DNA of 64,000 nucleotides, taken from assembly GCA_965243265.1 (NCBI GenBank), contig CBDEUL010000005.1, positions 62,001-126,000 on the forward strand. The letters are read 5' to 3'. The position numbers and the translations under genes were made by a program. Shown here in pieces: positions 17,749 to 26,797 of the stretch (its first letter is position 1; each line of letters opens with the position of its first letter). The DNA comes from Flavicella sp965243265. Lineage in GTDB: Bacteria; Bacteroidota; Bacteroidia; Flavobacteriales; Flavobacteriaceae. The notes under the pieces are model-generated. The model saw only the letters and a list, made by a program, of their open reading frames with translations. It was not told the origin of the DNA and did not search any database.

Positions 17749-18098
17749 ATCAACTAACCAAACTTAATATGAAGTCTTCTATATTTTTATATTCTCCTAT
17801 CTTAAAATCATACCCCAAAAGTATAATTTGATGCAGGATTTGTATCCTAAAATTCTATTAAATTATCTTTACGTATTGTTAAATTTAATGTTTATTAAAA
17901 TCCCAATTTATAAACCACTTTCAATACGTACGATTCTTTTTTAACCTAAATAAAGAATCTAAAACAACTTGACCAACAACAACACAACAACCATGCCAAA
18001 AAAACAAATTCAACTATTTTTTATAAAAAAGTGAACTATAAAAAACTTAAGAAAGACCAAAGGCAAAGCACTTTACAAACGCCCCAAATGACAAGAAT
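17749..18098. other. 350-base gene-free stretch between the hairpins and a lipoprotein gene
   Basis: AT-rich, with stops in all frames. On the reverse strand there is an 11-codon frame at 17959-17994 (Val/Leu-rich, ending KLF) made from a CAA/CAAC-rich patch. No tRNA or known riboswitch core is recognised. Because it ends in a strong reverse-strand terminator, it may hold a 3' UTR or a small RNA. Confidence 0.5.
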
Positions 18099-18557
18099 TT
18101 ATCTAGGACTCAACGCAGGCAAAGCTTCATTAAACTCTGGGATTTCTTCCAGCAACTCCTCAATTTTATAATAATATCGCTTGCCTTCAATTTCATACAC
18201 CAAAACCGCCTCTTTATCTTCTAATCCAGCAAGCAGCCCTTCCCCCTCCTTCTCTTCCCTGTCCAAAAACGAACTCCTTTTAGAAGTATTGATATGTGCA
18301 TAATAATAATCTGGATTTTTTTTTCTTTCCAATTGCACTCCCCTACCCTTAAAGTACAAAGAGTCCAAGCTAACATTTTTTCCAACGGACAAAACTTTTA
18401 AAGTAACAACTACCCCTTTTACACCAGGCTGTCCACCCACCCAATTCAAAAAACTTGACTCCTCCAAAACAAAAGGCACCTCATACTTCTTTGTTTTCGA
18501 AGATTTACATCCTTGCATAAATATCAAAAACACTAAAAACCTAAAAATCACTTTCAT
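18099..18557 (-). CDS. Hypothetical lipoprotein
   Basis: 152 residues. The N-terminus is a lipoprotein signal (MKVIFRFLVFLIFMQGCKSS, Cys at 17) and the following KTKK is polar. The rest is a mostly beta/acidic domain with FLNWVGGQPGVKGVVVTLKVL, a Tyr-rich patch YYYAHINTS, LVYEIEGKRYYYKIEELLEEIPEF and a C-terminal ALSPR. I do not recognise the family. It is divergent from the giant secreted protein with a 156-base shared upstream region, so joint regulation is possible. Confidence 0.7.
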   Translation of the reverse strand: MKVIFRFLVFLIFMQGCKSSKTKKYEVPFVLEESSFLNWVGGQPGVKGVVVTLKVLSVGKNVSLDSLYFKGRGVQLERKKNPDYYYAHINTSKRSSFLDREEKEGEGLLAGLEDKEAVLVYEIEGKRYYYKIEELLEEIPEFNEALPALSPR

Positions 18558-18713
18558 TTTCTTTCAAAAATTTCTAAAACCAAAGTATAAAATACAACAA
18601 AAACTCTATTAAACAAGTGATTATATCGAAAAAAAACTCACCAGCCCCTCTTTTAGAAAAAAAATCACTAATTTTAAGGACCAATTTATAACCACATATA
18701 TAACTATAACCTT

Positions 18714-21700
18714 ATGAAATTCACTTTCATTTATCTATCAACCTTTCTTTATTTATTATTCACAAACTTTGCCAATGCCGTTGCAGTCCCTAGTTTAGGA
18801 ACTGATGGTGTTTTAAGTTTTCATAGTGAAGGAGGTGTTTCTGACCAAGTAACTATTACTACTAATGGCTCTAATTATGATGTTGTTGTTACCAGTGATG
18901 GAAATATTCAACCAACAATTAGCTTTGCTATTACCAATGTTGATCAATTTCGATTTTTAAACCTCGAAATGGGATCTGATAGTTTCTCTGCTCCTAGTGA
19001 ACTCTATACAGAAATGAGTCATTATGATGAATACGATGCTAAAGTTTCAGAAATGGCAGATATGTTTGATCTTGTCCGTTATGGAGATGTTACTATAAAA
19101 TCTATACAAAGTGGTCCATGGCACCTAGGAACAACTTGGGAAAGTGGTTTTGTTCCTGTAGAAGGAGATAGAATACTTATCGAAAGTGGTCATGTCATAA
19201 CAGTAGACCAAGAAATCTCTGATTCTTTTCAAACAATTCGTTTAGATGGTACTCTTAAATTTTCTACAACCCAAAACTCCTCTCTAAAAGTAGACACTAT
19301 GGTAGGAACTATGGGAAGTCGTTTTGAAATGGGGACAGAAGCAAACCCAATTCCTGAAGGAATTACCGCTAAACTAATTATTGAAAATCAAGGTGACTTT
19401 GTAAACACAAATGAAGACGATCCTGATTACGATCCCTCTCACCTAGGATTGGGATTAATACTACACGGGGCTACAGAAATATATGGTATGAAACGCACAG
19501 GCTACGCTACCTTTAAAAAAGCCTTAGCTGGTGCTAACTCGGTAACACTAGACAAACTACCAAACGATTGGAAAATTGGAGATAAAATCGTAATTGCTGG
19601 TTCTGCAAGATCTGCTATTGAAGATGAGGCTAGAATCATTACTGGAATTGGAGGTAGAAGTATATCCTTTGCCAACCCTTTGGTGTTTAACCATACAACA
19701 CCTACACATACCAAAGAAGGACTCGAATTAAAAATGCATGTAATTAACCTAACTAGAAACGCAATCATTACAACACAAGAAGGCGTGTACAGAACTGAAA
19801 TGGACGGTACTGAACCAAAATCTAGGGGACATGTAATGTTTATGCATACAAATGATGTAAACATCAACTATGCAGGGTTTTATGAATTGGGGCGTACCAA
19901 TAAATTGGGAACCATGACAAATATGGAGCGTGACGAAAATGGAGATATTTCAGTTATTGCACACAACCCTATTGCTCGGTATCCTTGTCACTTCCACAGA
20001 ACAGGTGCTGACGGTACTTCTTTTGGGGTTATTCAAGGATCAGCTATTGACGGTTCTCCGGGATGGGGATATGTAAACCACAGAGGAGCCGCATATATTG
20101 AAAACAATGTAGCATACGATGTTGATGGAGCTGCATTTATTTCGGAAGTAGGAAATGAAATAGGAACTTTTATTAACAATGTTTCTATCCGTACATTAGG
20201 AAGAGGTGACATCGAAAACTTTTCAGGAGAGTTTGGATTTATCCTAAACATAGAAAAAACCAAAAGATCCATCAATGAATTTGGATCGGCTGGTGATGGG
20301 TTTTGGATTCATTCACATACCGTGGTTGTAAAAGACAATGTAGCTTCTGGGTTTTCAGGAGGAGCCTTCCAATTTTGGAACCAGTCAATCGACGGGGTAG
20401 AAAGAAGATCTCCTGAAGATGTAGCTGCGGATAGAGGAACACAAACCAGAGCTGACTATTTGGAAGGAAATGGTATCTATATGGAAAACAACCTAGGATA
20501 TGGAGGAAACATACTATACTCACCCAACTTTACCATAGAACCCGATCCTAATGCACCTGCTGGAATAGGACATATCAACAAAGACATGGTAGGTTGGGGT
20601 ATAAACACAGGAATTAGAAGAAAATACAACGGTGCTACAGTACATGAAAACTTAGTCCTGATTGGTGATCTAGAAAACCCTATAGGAGAAGCTGCTTTTG
20701 ATACACATAGTAATGGAAAAAATGTGATCTTTTACAAACCCCATGTAGAAGGATTTATCAAAGGATTTAAAATGGAACACAACGGACGTCAACAAGGAAT
20801 CTATGGAGGGTACTTTAACAACATATACAACATTTACGTTGCCAAAAGGCATACAAGAGCAGAGTATACTTATTTTGTAGATAATACTTTTGGTACACTC
20901 TCACAAACTGCGCTAAACAATGTAAAAGCAAAACTTCCTGAGTTTAAAGGGGTACAATTGCACTATGTTGGTATTGAAGATACTGGGGCTTTTGATTTAC
21001 TTGAAGAGGAAGTTGCAGCACGTACTAGTGATGGTGAGGTTTCCAATCATCTAATCAAACACAACGGTGCTTTGTACAAAGCCTATTTACAAAACGAACA
21101 ACATCCTGATAGCATACCTCCTAACAATACTGCTAACTTTGGTACACAAACCAACAGAGACCGTTTCGAATCTGGAAATCTGGTAGAGGTTTTTGGTAAA
21201 GAAATGTACGACCCTAGCTCGGTATTTGTCCCTTCATTGCCTGATATTAACTATACAAACACTGTGTTTGCAGATGTATCAACGGCCTATTTAGAAGGAT
21301 TTGAATTTAGAGATGTGCCTATAGGACGTATCTTTGATTTTACAATCCCTGTTGGACAGACTTTGGATTTGGCTTCTACAGAATACTTTGATCGTTTGTA
21401 CGATGACAATGCCCCTATATACCTAACACCTACAAACTCAGAACCTTCTAAAGCAACTGCAACTCTAGATGAAAATGCTTCCGTATGTACGGTAACGGCT
21501 ATCGCAGAAGGAACAACCGAACTTATCCTAGAAACTACGGGGGAAGCCAAAGTTGTTATCAACATCTCTGTGGTAGAAACTCCTGAATTGCCTGTGGTAG
21601 GAGAAGACACTGTTTTTGTAGAATACGAAACCACTCGTAGGTTTGATATACTTGCCAATGATACGGGAATTAATAAAGAAAATGGATTCTCTATCAACAT

Positions 21701-24700
21701 TACAACGGCTCCAAACAATGGAAACATCGTAATTAATAACGACAATTCAATTACCTATACGCCTGCAGATGGAGCTTCTGGATCCGACTCTTTTAGCTAT
21801 ACCGTGGAAGATTTTATTGGAACGGTATCTGCTCCTGGAAATGTGAATATTACAATCTCTGAAGAAGCGCCTGATTATACCGTTACAGTACTAAAGGGAG
21901 AAAGCATGGACATTGATATTACCAGAGCTATTACCGCTACAGGAAGTGCGAACAACGGAAACGTATCAAGTAACGGAACTATACTAACATACACGCATGA
22001 TAACAGTTCAAACCTATCCGATAGCTTTACCTATAACGTAGGAACAGCAACAGGAACCATCACAATTACAGCGGATGAAAATACAACCATAGAAGACACA
22101 ACTCCTCTAGCACATGCTGGAAACAATATGTATGTGAACGACAACGACTCCGATGGAAGTGAAACGGTGATACTAGACGGATCTTTAAGTACAGATTTGG
22201 TAGGAAACATTGTAGCGTACAGTTGGGAAATTCCGGGAGTAGCAGGAAGTCCTTTCTCAGGTGTAAATCCTACAGTAACACTACCTGTAGGAACACATAC
22301 AGCAACACTAACGGTAACCGATAACAGTGCGTTTACAAGTACTGCAAACGTAACTATTGAAGTGGATATTAGAGAGAATATATTCTTAAATGCAGAAACA
22401 TCTTCGGACACGGAAGCTAACACTGCCAGAAACTCTGATGCTGTAGTTGACGGTGACACTTCGGTGGGGTGGCAATCACAAACACAAGAAGAGGGGGCTA
22501 CAATCCCGCAATCAATGTACATATCTCTTGAAGAGCCTTACCTGATGGAACAAATACAGTATACCTTTGGTACTTTTGAAAGAATTAGAAGTTCTGAATG
22601 GAAGTTCTATACTTCTACAGACGGTGTAAACTATACAGAGGTAGAACATGTAACTACAGATGTGGGAACCAATTATACTACTACTTTTAATACGCCTGTT
22701 TTGGCTCAGTATTTTAAATTTGAGTTCTTGGCTTATTCTGAGTTTAGAAATGATGTGCGATTATTTGAAATTGTGGGGCATGGTACAAAAGTACCTAACA
22801 TACTACCTATAGCAAATGCGGGTATCGACAAAACTTGGTTTGATGAAGATCAAACAGGAAGTGAAGATGGTTTTGCAAACGTACTACTTGACGGTTCAAG
22901 TAGTGTCGATGAGGATGATAACGAACTTGCATTCCACTGGACATCAAATCAAGGGGGCTATGAATTCTTTGAACAAAATCCGATTGTAAGTCTGCCTATT
23001 GGAATACATGAGTTTACACTGACAGTAACTGACTTGGATGGAGCTACAGATACAGATACCGTTACCATTGAAGTTGTAGCTGGTGCTGAAAACATTGCCT
23101 TGTACAAACCTGTTGATGGGGATTCTGTAGATCCTGCTTCTGATTTTGCCTACATAAATGACAATGATACAGAAACAATCTATAGCAATACAGAAAATCT
23201 AACGCAAGCAGTAGCTATAGATCTAGAGCTACTTTACGATTTAGAGCGTATTGTTTTAAATTGGGAAAACAACAACTATGCCGTTGATTACAATATAGAA
23301 AGTTCTAATGACGGGGTAAACTGGAACTTAGAATCTAGTCAAACAGCGAATAACGAATTACAAAATAGCGTTACTCTTACAGGGGTAACAACACGTTACA
23401 TCCGTATTCTTGTCTCAGATTCCTTTACTGGAAATTCTTTTGGAATCACTGAGTTAGAGGTCTACAAACAAAATATTCCTAACCTAATTCCAATAGCAAA
23501 TGCAGGTCCAGATGCTACAATATCTGACATAGGTGCAAACGGACTCGAAACGGTAACCTTAAATGGGAATGGAAGCTCTGACACTGATGGCTCTATTGTG
23601 AATTATATATGGAATATAATGGGGTATGCTCCTTTAGAAGGTATAAATCCTACAGTAAACTTACCTGTTGGAGAAACTACAATAACACTTACTGTAACCG
23701 ACAATCAAGGAGCTACAAATACAGATACTACAACCATTACTGTAGTAGATGATGCTAATAACTTTAGTAACTTGTATTTATTTGATTTTGAAAATGGAAG
23801 TAGTGGAGATATCACAACTTTAGCTGGAAATGCAGTAAGCTTCTCAGTTGTTGACAATCCTGAAAGCAGCAGTATCAATACCAGTAGTAAAACGCTAAAA
23901 ATTGACATTGATAGTGAAGAGAGAGCTAGTCCAATTGCTGGAATTAAGCTCCCTTTTACTCCTGAAATAACTCCTAGGTTAAGATATTTACATGTAAAAA
24001 TATATGCTACTTATAGTGGAGTAAACAATACTGTACAGGTAAGAGGAAGTACTATTGATAATATTACAACAGATAATATTACAAATGCGGCTGTAAACAC
24101 ATGGGAAGATTTGGTCTTTGACTTAGAGTCTACAACCTATACGGCTTCGGACATTAGACTATGGCTAAACAGAACGGCTGAACCTTGGACAGATCAAACT
24201 ATATATATAGATGATATTTATCTGTCTAATGATGCAACACCGTTTACAGGAAATCCTAATGTAGCGCCAACAGCAACAACTAATAACTATACAGCAACAG
24301 ATACCGATGGAAATGGTTATGAGATGATTACTTTAGATGCTACGGCTAGTACAGATCCTGACAATAGCATTTTAAGTTATCGATGGGAAATACCCAATGT
24401 AGGAAACTTTGTTTCTTCAAATCCTACAAAAAACTTAAACATACCAGTAGGTACATACAATGCTACTCTAGGTGTTACGGATGTAGATAATGAGGAGGGA
24501 ACAACAAACTTTACCATCACAGTAAATCCAAATCCTTCAAATGTATTGCCGGTAGCAAACGCAGGATCTGATCAAACAATACAAACACAACAACCTATAT
24601 CGGTTACTTTAGATGCTACAGGAAGTAACGACCCAGATGGAAACGTTGTAGGGTACAGATGGGACATCCCAAACATAGGAACATTCAATGGGGTCTTAGC

Positions 24701-25814
24701 TGATGTGGTGTTCCCTGTAGGAACAACCGTAGCTACATTAACTGTGACTGATAACGACGGAGCGGTAGATACTGATACTGTAACGATATCCTTAGAATCA
24801 GAATCAACAGGAGAAGGAGACAACGAAGCCCCTACTGCAAATGCAGGAGAAGATCAAACAGGAAGTTCAAGTCTTCGAGATGGTGTTGAAAATGATGGTT
24901 TAGTGAATGTTACTCTTGATGGATCTGCAAGTAGTGACACTGATGGTGCTATTGTTTCATATAGCTGGGATATCCCTGGTGTTGCCGGAAGCCCTTTCTC
25001 GGGTGTAAATCCAACAGTTGCAATGCCTATAGGAAACCATACTGTTACACTTACGGTAACTGATAATGACGGAGCAACCCATACAGATACGGTAGATGTA
25101 ATTATTTTGGAAACCAACATTGTTGATTTAGTAGAAGACTTTGACTCGTATCATACAGCAACATTCAACGATGCCGTATCTGAAAGAATTGCAAACCCTG
25201 TACCGGGAGGAATCAATACCTCTAGTGAGGTTATTGAGGTAACACTACCTGCAGAAAACAGAAGACTTACAGCAGGTATTAACTATTCAACTGCAAAACT
25301 CCCTGAAATTATTACAAATAAGGAATATTTGAGAGCTCTTGTCTACAAAAATGAAGTGTCTGATACTAGACTTAGAATAAAAATAGATGGAACGAATACA
25401 AATATAAATCCAGTAACAGATATAGAACAAGCTGGAGTTTGGACAGAATTATTATTTGACTTGGGAGTATCTGGTACCAAAACAATTAGTTCTATTATAT
25501 TCCAATTAGACAGAAACGGAGGAAGTACAGAAGAAATCGTTTATATAGATGATATCACACTAGTGAATCTTGATGATTTAAGTGTATTATCGTACGAAAA
25601 CGACTATAGAATATACAATAAATCCGGTTCATTATTTATCACAAACTTACCTGAAGATATAGAAATTTCTATTTATGATTATTTAGGAAGGAAACATATA
25701 AATGAAAAATTATCTCCAGCAGGTATTGATATCTCTAATCTAAAACAAGGAATATACTTTGTACAATTTATAATTAATAACAAATCTATATCCTTAAGTT
25801 TTTTAAAAGAATAA
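18714..25814 (+). CDS. Giant T9SS-secreted multidomain protein: G8 domain, CEMIP-like beta-helix, PKD, F5/8C and jelly-roll modules
   Basis: 2366 residues. Modules by eye: signal peptide 1-23; G8 domain about 123-230 (GPWHLGTTWESGFVPVEGD, LDGTLKF); right-handed beta-helix about 250-800 with ARYPCHFHRTGADG near 421, resembling the QYPIHFH region of animal CEMIP/TMEM2 hyaluronan-depolymerising proteins; one or two cadherin-like Big domains about 959-1125; PKD at about 1130-1222, 1361-1457, 1589-1679, 1849-1940, 1943-2027 and 2037-2131; discoidin (F5/8C) at about 1221-1359 and 1458-1587; carbohydrate-binding-like jelly rolls at about 1680-1842 and 2135-2286; T9SS type A sorting domain about 2290-2366. 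It is probably exported and anchored or released by T9SS and acts on extracellular polysaccharide; enzyme activity is inference. A hairpin terminator follows. A decayed paralogue lies at 35775-36735. Confidence 0.85.
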   Translation: MKFTFIYLSTFLYLLFTNFANAVAVPSLGTDGVLSFHSEGGVSDQVTITTNGSNYDVVVTSDGNIQPTISFAITNVDQFRFLNLEMGSDSFSAPSELYTEMSHYDEYDAKVSEMADMFDLVRYGDVTIKSIQSGPWHLGTTWESGFVPVEGDRILIESGHVITVDQEISDSFQTIRLDGTLKFSTTQNSSLKVDTMVGTMGSRFEMGTEANPIPEGITAKLIIENQGDFVNTNEDDPDYDPSHLGLGLILHGATEIYGMKRTGYATFKKALAGANSVTLDKLPNDWKIGDKIVIAGSARSAIEDEARIITGIGGRSISFANPLVFNHTTPTHTKEGLELKMHVINLTRNAIITTQEGVYRTEMDGTEPKSRGHVMFMHTNDVNINYAGFYELGRTNKLGTMTNMERDENGDISVIAHNPIARYPCHFHRTGADGTSFGVIQGSAIDGSPGWGYVNHRGAAYIENNVAYDVDGAAFISEVGNEIGTFINNVSIRTLGRGDIENFSGEFGFILNIEKTKRSINEFGSAGDGFWIHSHTVVVKDNVASGFSGGAFQFWNQSIDGVERRSPEDVAADRGTQTRADYLEGNGIYMENNLGYGGNILYSPNFTIEPDPNAPAGIGHINKDMVGWGINTGIRRKYNGATVHENLVLIGDLENPIGEAAFDTHSNGKNVIFYKPHVEGFIKGFKMEHNGRQQGIYGGYFNNIYNIYVAKRHTRAEYTYFVDNTFGTLSQTALNNVKAKLPEFKGVQLHYVGIEDTGAFDLLEEEVAARTSDGEVSNHLIKHNGALYKAYLQNEQHPDSIPPNNTANFGTQTNRDRFESGNLVEVFGKEMYDPSSVFVPSLPDINYTNTVFADVSTAYLEGFEFRDVPIGRIFDFTIPVGQTLDLASTEYFDRLYDDNAPIYLTPTNSEPSKATATLDENASVCTVTAIAEGTTELILETTGEAKVVINISVVETPELPVVGEDTVFVEYETTRRFDILANDTGINKENGFSINITTAPNNGNIVINNDNSITYTPADGASGSDSFSYTVEDFIGTVSAPGNVNITISEEAPDYTVTVLKGESMDIDITRAITATGSANNGNVSSNGTILTYTHDNSSNLSDSFTYNVGTATGTITITADENTTIEDTTPLAHAGNNMYVNDNDSDGSETVILDGSLSTDLVGNIVAYSWEIPGVAGSPFSGVNPTVTLPVGTHTATLTVTDNSAFTSTANVTIEVDIRENIFLNAETSSDTEANTARNSDAVVDGDTSVGWQSQTQEEGATIPQSMYISLEEPYLMEQIQYTFGTFERIRSSEWKFYTSTDGVNYTEVEHVTTDVGTNYTTTFNTPVLAQYFKFEFLAYSEFRNDVRLFEIVGHGTKVPNILPIANAGIDKTWFDEDQTGSEDGFANVLLDGSSSVDEDDNELAFHWTSNQGGYEFFEQNPIVSLPIGIHEFTLTVTDLDGATDTDTVTIEVVAGAENIALYKPVDGDSVDPASDFAYINDNDTETIYSNTENLTQAVAIDLELLYDLERIVLNWENNNYAVDYNIESSNDGVNWNLESSQTANNELQNSVTLTGVTTRYIRILVSDSFTGNSFGITELEVYKQNIPNLIPIANAGPDATISDIGANGLETVTLNGNGSSDTDGSIVNYIWNIMGYAPLEGINPTVNLPVGETTITLTVTDNQGATNTDTTTITVVDDANNFSNLYLFDFENGSSGDITTLAGNAVSFSVVDNPESSSINTSSKTLKIDIDSEERASPIAGIKLPFTPEITPRLRYLHVKIYATYSGVNNTVQVRGSTIDNITTDNITNAAVNTWEDLVFDLESTTYTASDIRLWLNRTAEPWTDQTIYIDDIYLSNDATPFTGNPNVAPTATTNNYTATDTDGNGYEMITLDATASTDPDNSILSYRWEIPNVGNFVSSNPTKNLNIPVGTYNATLGVTDVDNEEGTTNFTITVNPNPSNVLPVANAGSDQTIQTQQPISVTLDATGSNDPDGNVVGYRWDIPNIGTFNGVLADVVFPVGTTVATLTVTDNDGAVDTDTVTISLESESTGEGDNEAPTANAGEDQTGSSSLRDGVENDGLVNVTLDGSASSDTDGAIVSYSWDIPGVAGSPFSGVNPTVAMPIGNHTVTLTVTDNDGATHTDTVDVIILETNIVDLVEDFDSYHTATFNDAVSERIANPVPGGINTSSEVIEVTLPAENRRLTAGINYSTAKLPEIITNKEYLRALVYKNEVSDTRLRIKIDGTNTNINPVTDIEQAGVWTELLFDLGVSGTKTISSIIFQLDRNGGSTEEIVYIDDITLVNLDDLSVLSYENDYRIYNKSGSLFITNLPEDIEISIYDYLGRKHINEKLSPAGIDISNLKQGIYFVQFIINNKSISLSFLKE
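22098..25110 (+). repeat. Internal PKD-domain repeats in the giant secreted gene
   Basis: Six PKD-like units share the pattern (A/P)xANAGxD, LDGSxSxDxDGxIxxYxW, NPTVxLPVGxxTxTLTVTDNxGAxxTDT. The first (about 22098-22375) and last (about 24823-25108) are closest, both carrying IPGVAGSPFSGVNPTV, even though two discoidin and one jelly-roll module lie between them, which suggests duplication or gene conversion. Confidence 0.8.
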
Positions 25815-25833
25815 ACATTAATTCAACTTAATT

Positions 25834-25872
25834 AAAAACCCCAATATTGAAGTTCAATATTGGGGTTTTTAA
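25834..25872. terminator. Bidirectional terminator after the giant secreted gene
   Basis: CCCCAATATTGAA (25839-25851) pairs with TTCAATATTGGGG (25853-25865), flanked by AAAAA and TTTTT, so it can serve both the giant gene and the dioxygenase operon that converges from the right. Confidence 0.9.
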
Positions 25873-25947
25873 TTTATTAACTTGTCTCGTCCTAAAGCTC
25901 TACTTTCATTTAAAAATAGAGCTCTCACTAAATATAAACACAGCGAA

Positions 25948-26760
25948 TTATTTCTTATTCTTATTCATTCGAATTCTCAACAAATGCCTATTTTCATCAG
26001 TAAATTCTCCTCTACCATGTAACATGGTTTTATTATTTATAAAAATAAGATCTTGCTCTTCTAAAAAAAGTTTTTCTGTTTTAACATTCTCAAGAATAAT
26101 TCCCTTTAAAATCTTATATGCTTTTATTTGCTCTTCTGTACACAAACTCCCTTTTTGGTTTAATGCTTTTTCAAATGTATCAACTCTAAACCTTATTTCA
26201 TTATCTCTCAAAATAGGTCCAAAATTAAATTCATATTCCTCGCTAGATTGTTTTTTAAAAACATTAGGAACAATAAAAGGGTAATTCGTTTCTTTTAATA
26301 TTTTTTCTAATGTTTTTCCATCAGGCAAACTTCTCAAATCATCTAAAATATCTTCTAATTTTAATAAATAAGAAATCCCTCCTCCACATTCAGCTTTCTT
26401 TAAAGTTAACAACCCAAAATAATCTTCTGGGTATGAACTATATTGACTATCTGTATGCAACTCTGCTTCATGGCTATGTTCTGAATACGTTTTAATAAAA
26501 CTCTTGGAATTAGCATTTGACTTTATATCCCAAATAATCTTATTGTTTGCATCGTGACCAATTGGTAAACCAACTAAGTTTGAAATCTCTAAAAATTTTT
26601 GTTTTGATTGTTCTAAATCGTTAACATTAACTCCAAAATTTTTAACTATTATATATCCTACATTTTCCAAATCCAAAAGTATTTTTTTTGCTAACTTTTG
26701 AAAATCTCCATCAACTAAATTATAGTCATAATAATTAACGACACTTTTTGCTTTTATCAT
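25948..26760 (-). CDS. TauD/TfdA-type Fe(II)/2-oxoglutarate dioxygenase
   Basis: 270 residues. The facial triad is His102 and Asp104 in ELHTDSQYSS and His248 in MLHGRGEFTDENRHLLRIRM, with Arg262 placed to bind 2-oxoglutarate. GYIIVKNFGV near residue 35 is the typical start of the clavaminate/TauD fold. These enzymes hydroxylate, desaturate or halogenate small substrates, often amino acids or natural-product intermediates. It is the last gene of a four-gene minus-strand operon (37-base gap after PhyH). The substrate is unknown. The neighbouring ligase and second dioxygenase suggest tailoring of an amino-acid-like product. Confidence 0.85.
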   Translation of the reverse strand: MIKAKSVVNYYDYNLVDGDFQKLAKKILLDLENVGYIIVKNFGVNVNDLEQSKQKFLEISNLVGLPIGHDANNKIIWDIKSNANSKSFIKTYSEHSHEAELHTDSQYSSYPEDYFGLLTLKKAECGGGISYLLKLEDILDDLRSLPDGKTLEKILKETNYPFIVPNVFKKQSSEEYEFNFGPILRDNEIRFRVDTFEKALNQKGSLCTEEQIKAYKILKGIILENVKTEKLFLEEQDLIFINNKTMLHGRGEFTDENRHLLRIRMNKNKK

Positions 26761-26797
26761 TTTTATTTATTTTCACTCTTCTTAACAAAGAATTATT

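Noticed and set aside
17661..17753. Upstream extension of the SDR protein by 31 residues
   Set aside because: It would translate through a perfect rho-independent terminator, and the normal SDR N-terminus starts at 17660.
17959..17994. 11-codon Val/Leu-rich frame resembling a branched-chain amino-acid leader peptide
   Set aside because: It comes from a CAA/CAAC-rich patch, lies about 250 bases from the hairpin and precedes an SDR gene, not an ilv or leu gene.
22031..22522. Long open frames antisense to the giant secreted gene (also 19502-19867, 21287-21745, 24854-25120)
   Set aside because: They mirror the Thr/Val/Ser-rich codons of the PKD and G8 modules on the coding strand and have no ribosome-site or domain support.
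25847..26284. 145-residue plus-strand frame
   Set aside because: It runs antisense through the TauD dioxygenase gene, whose catalytic motifs are intact, and overlaps the terminator.
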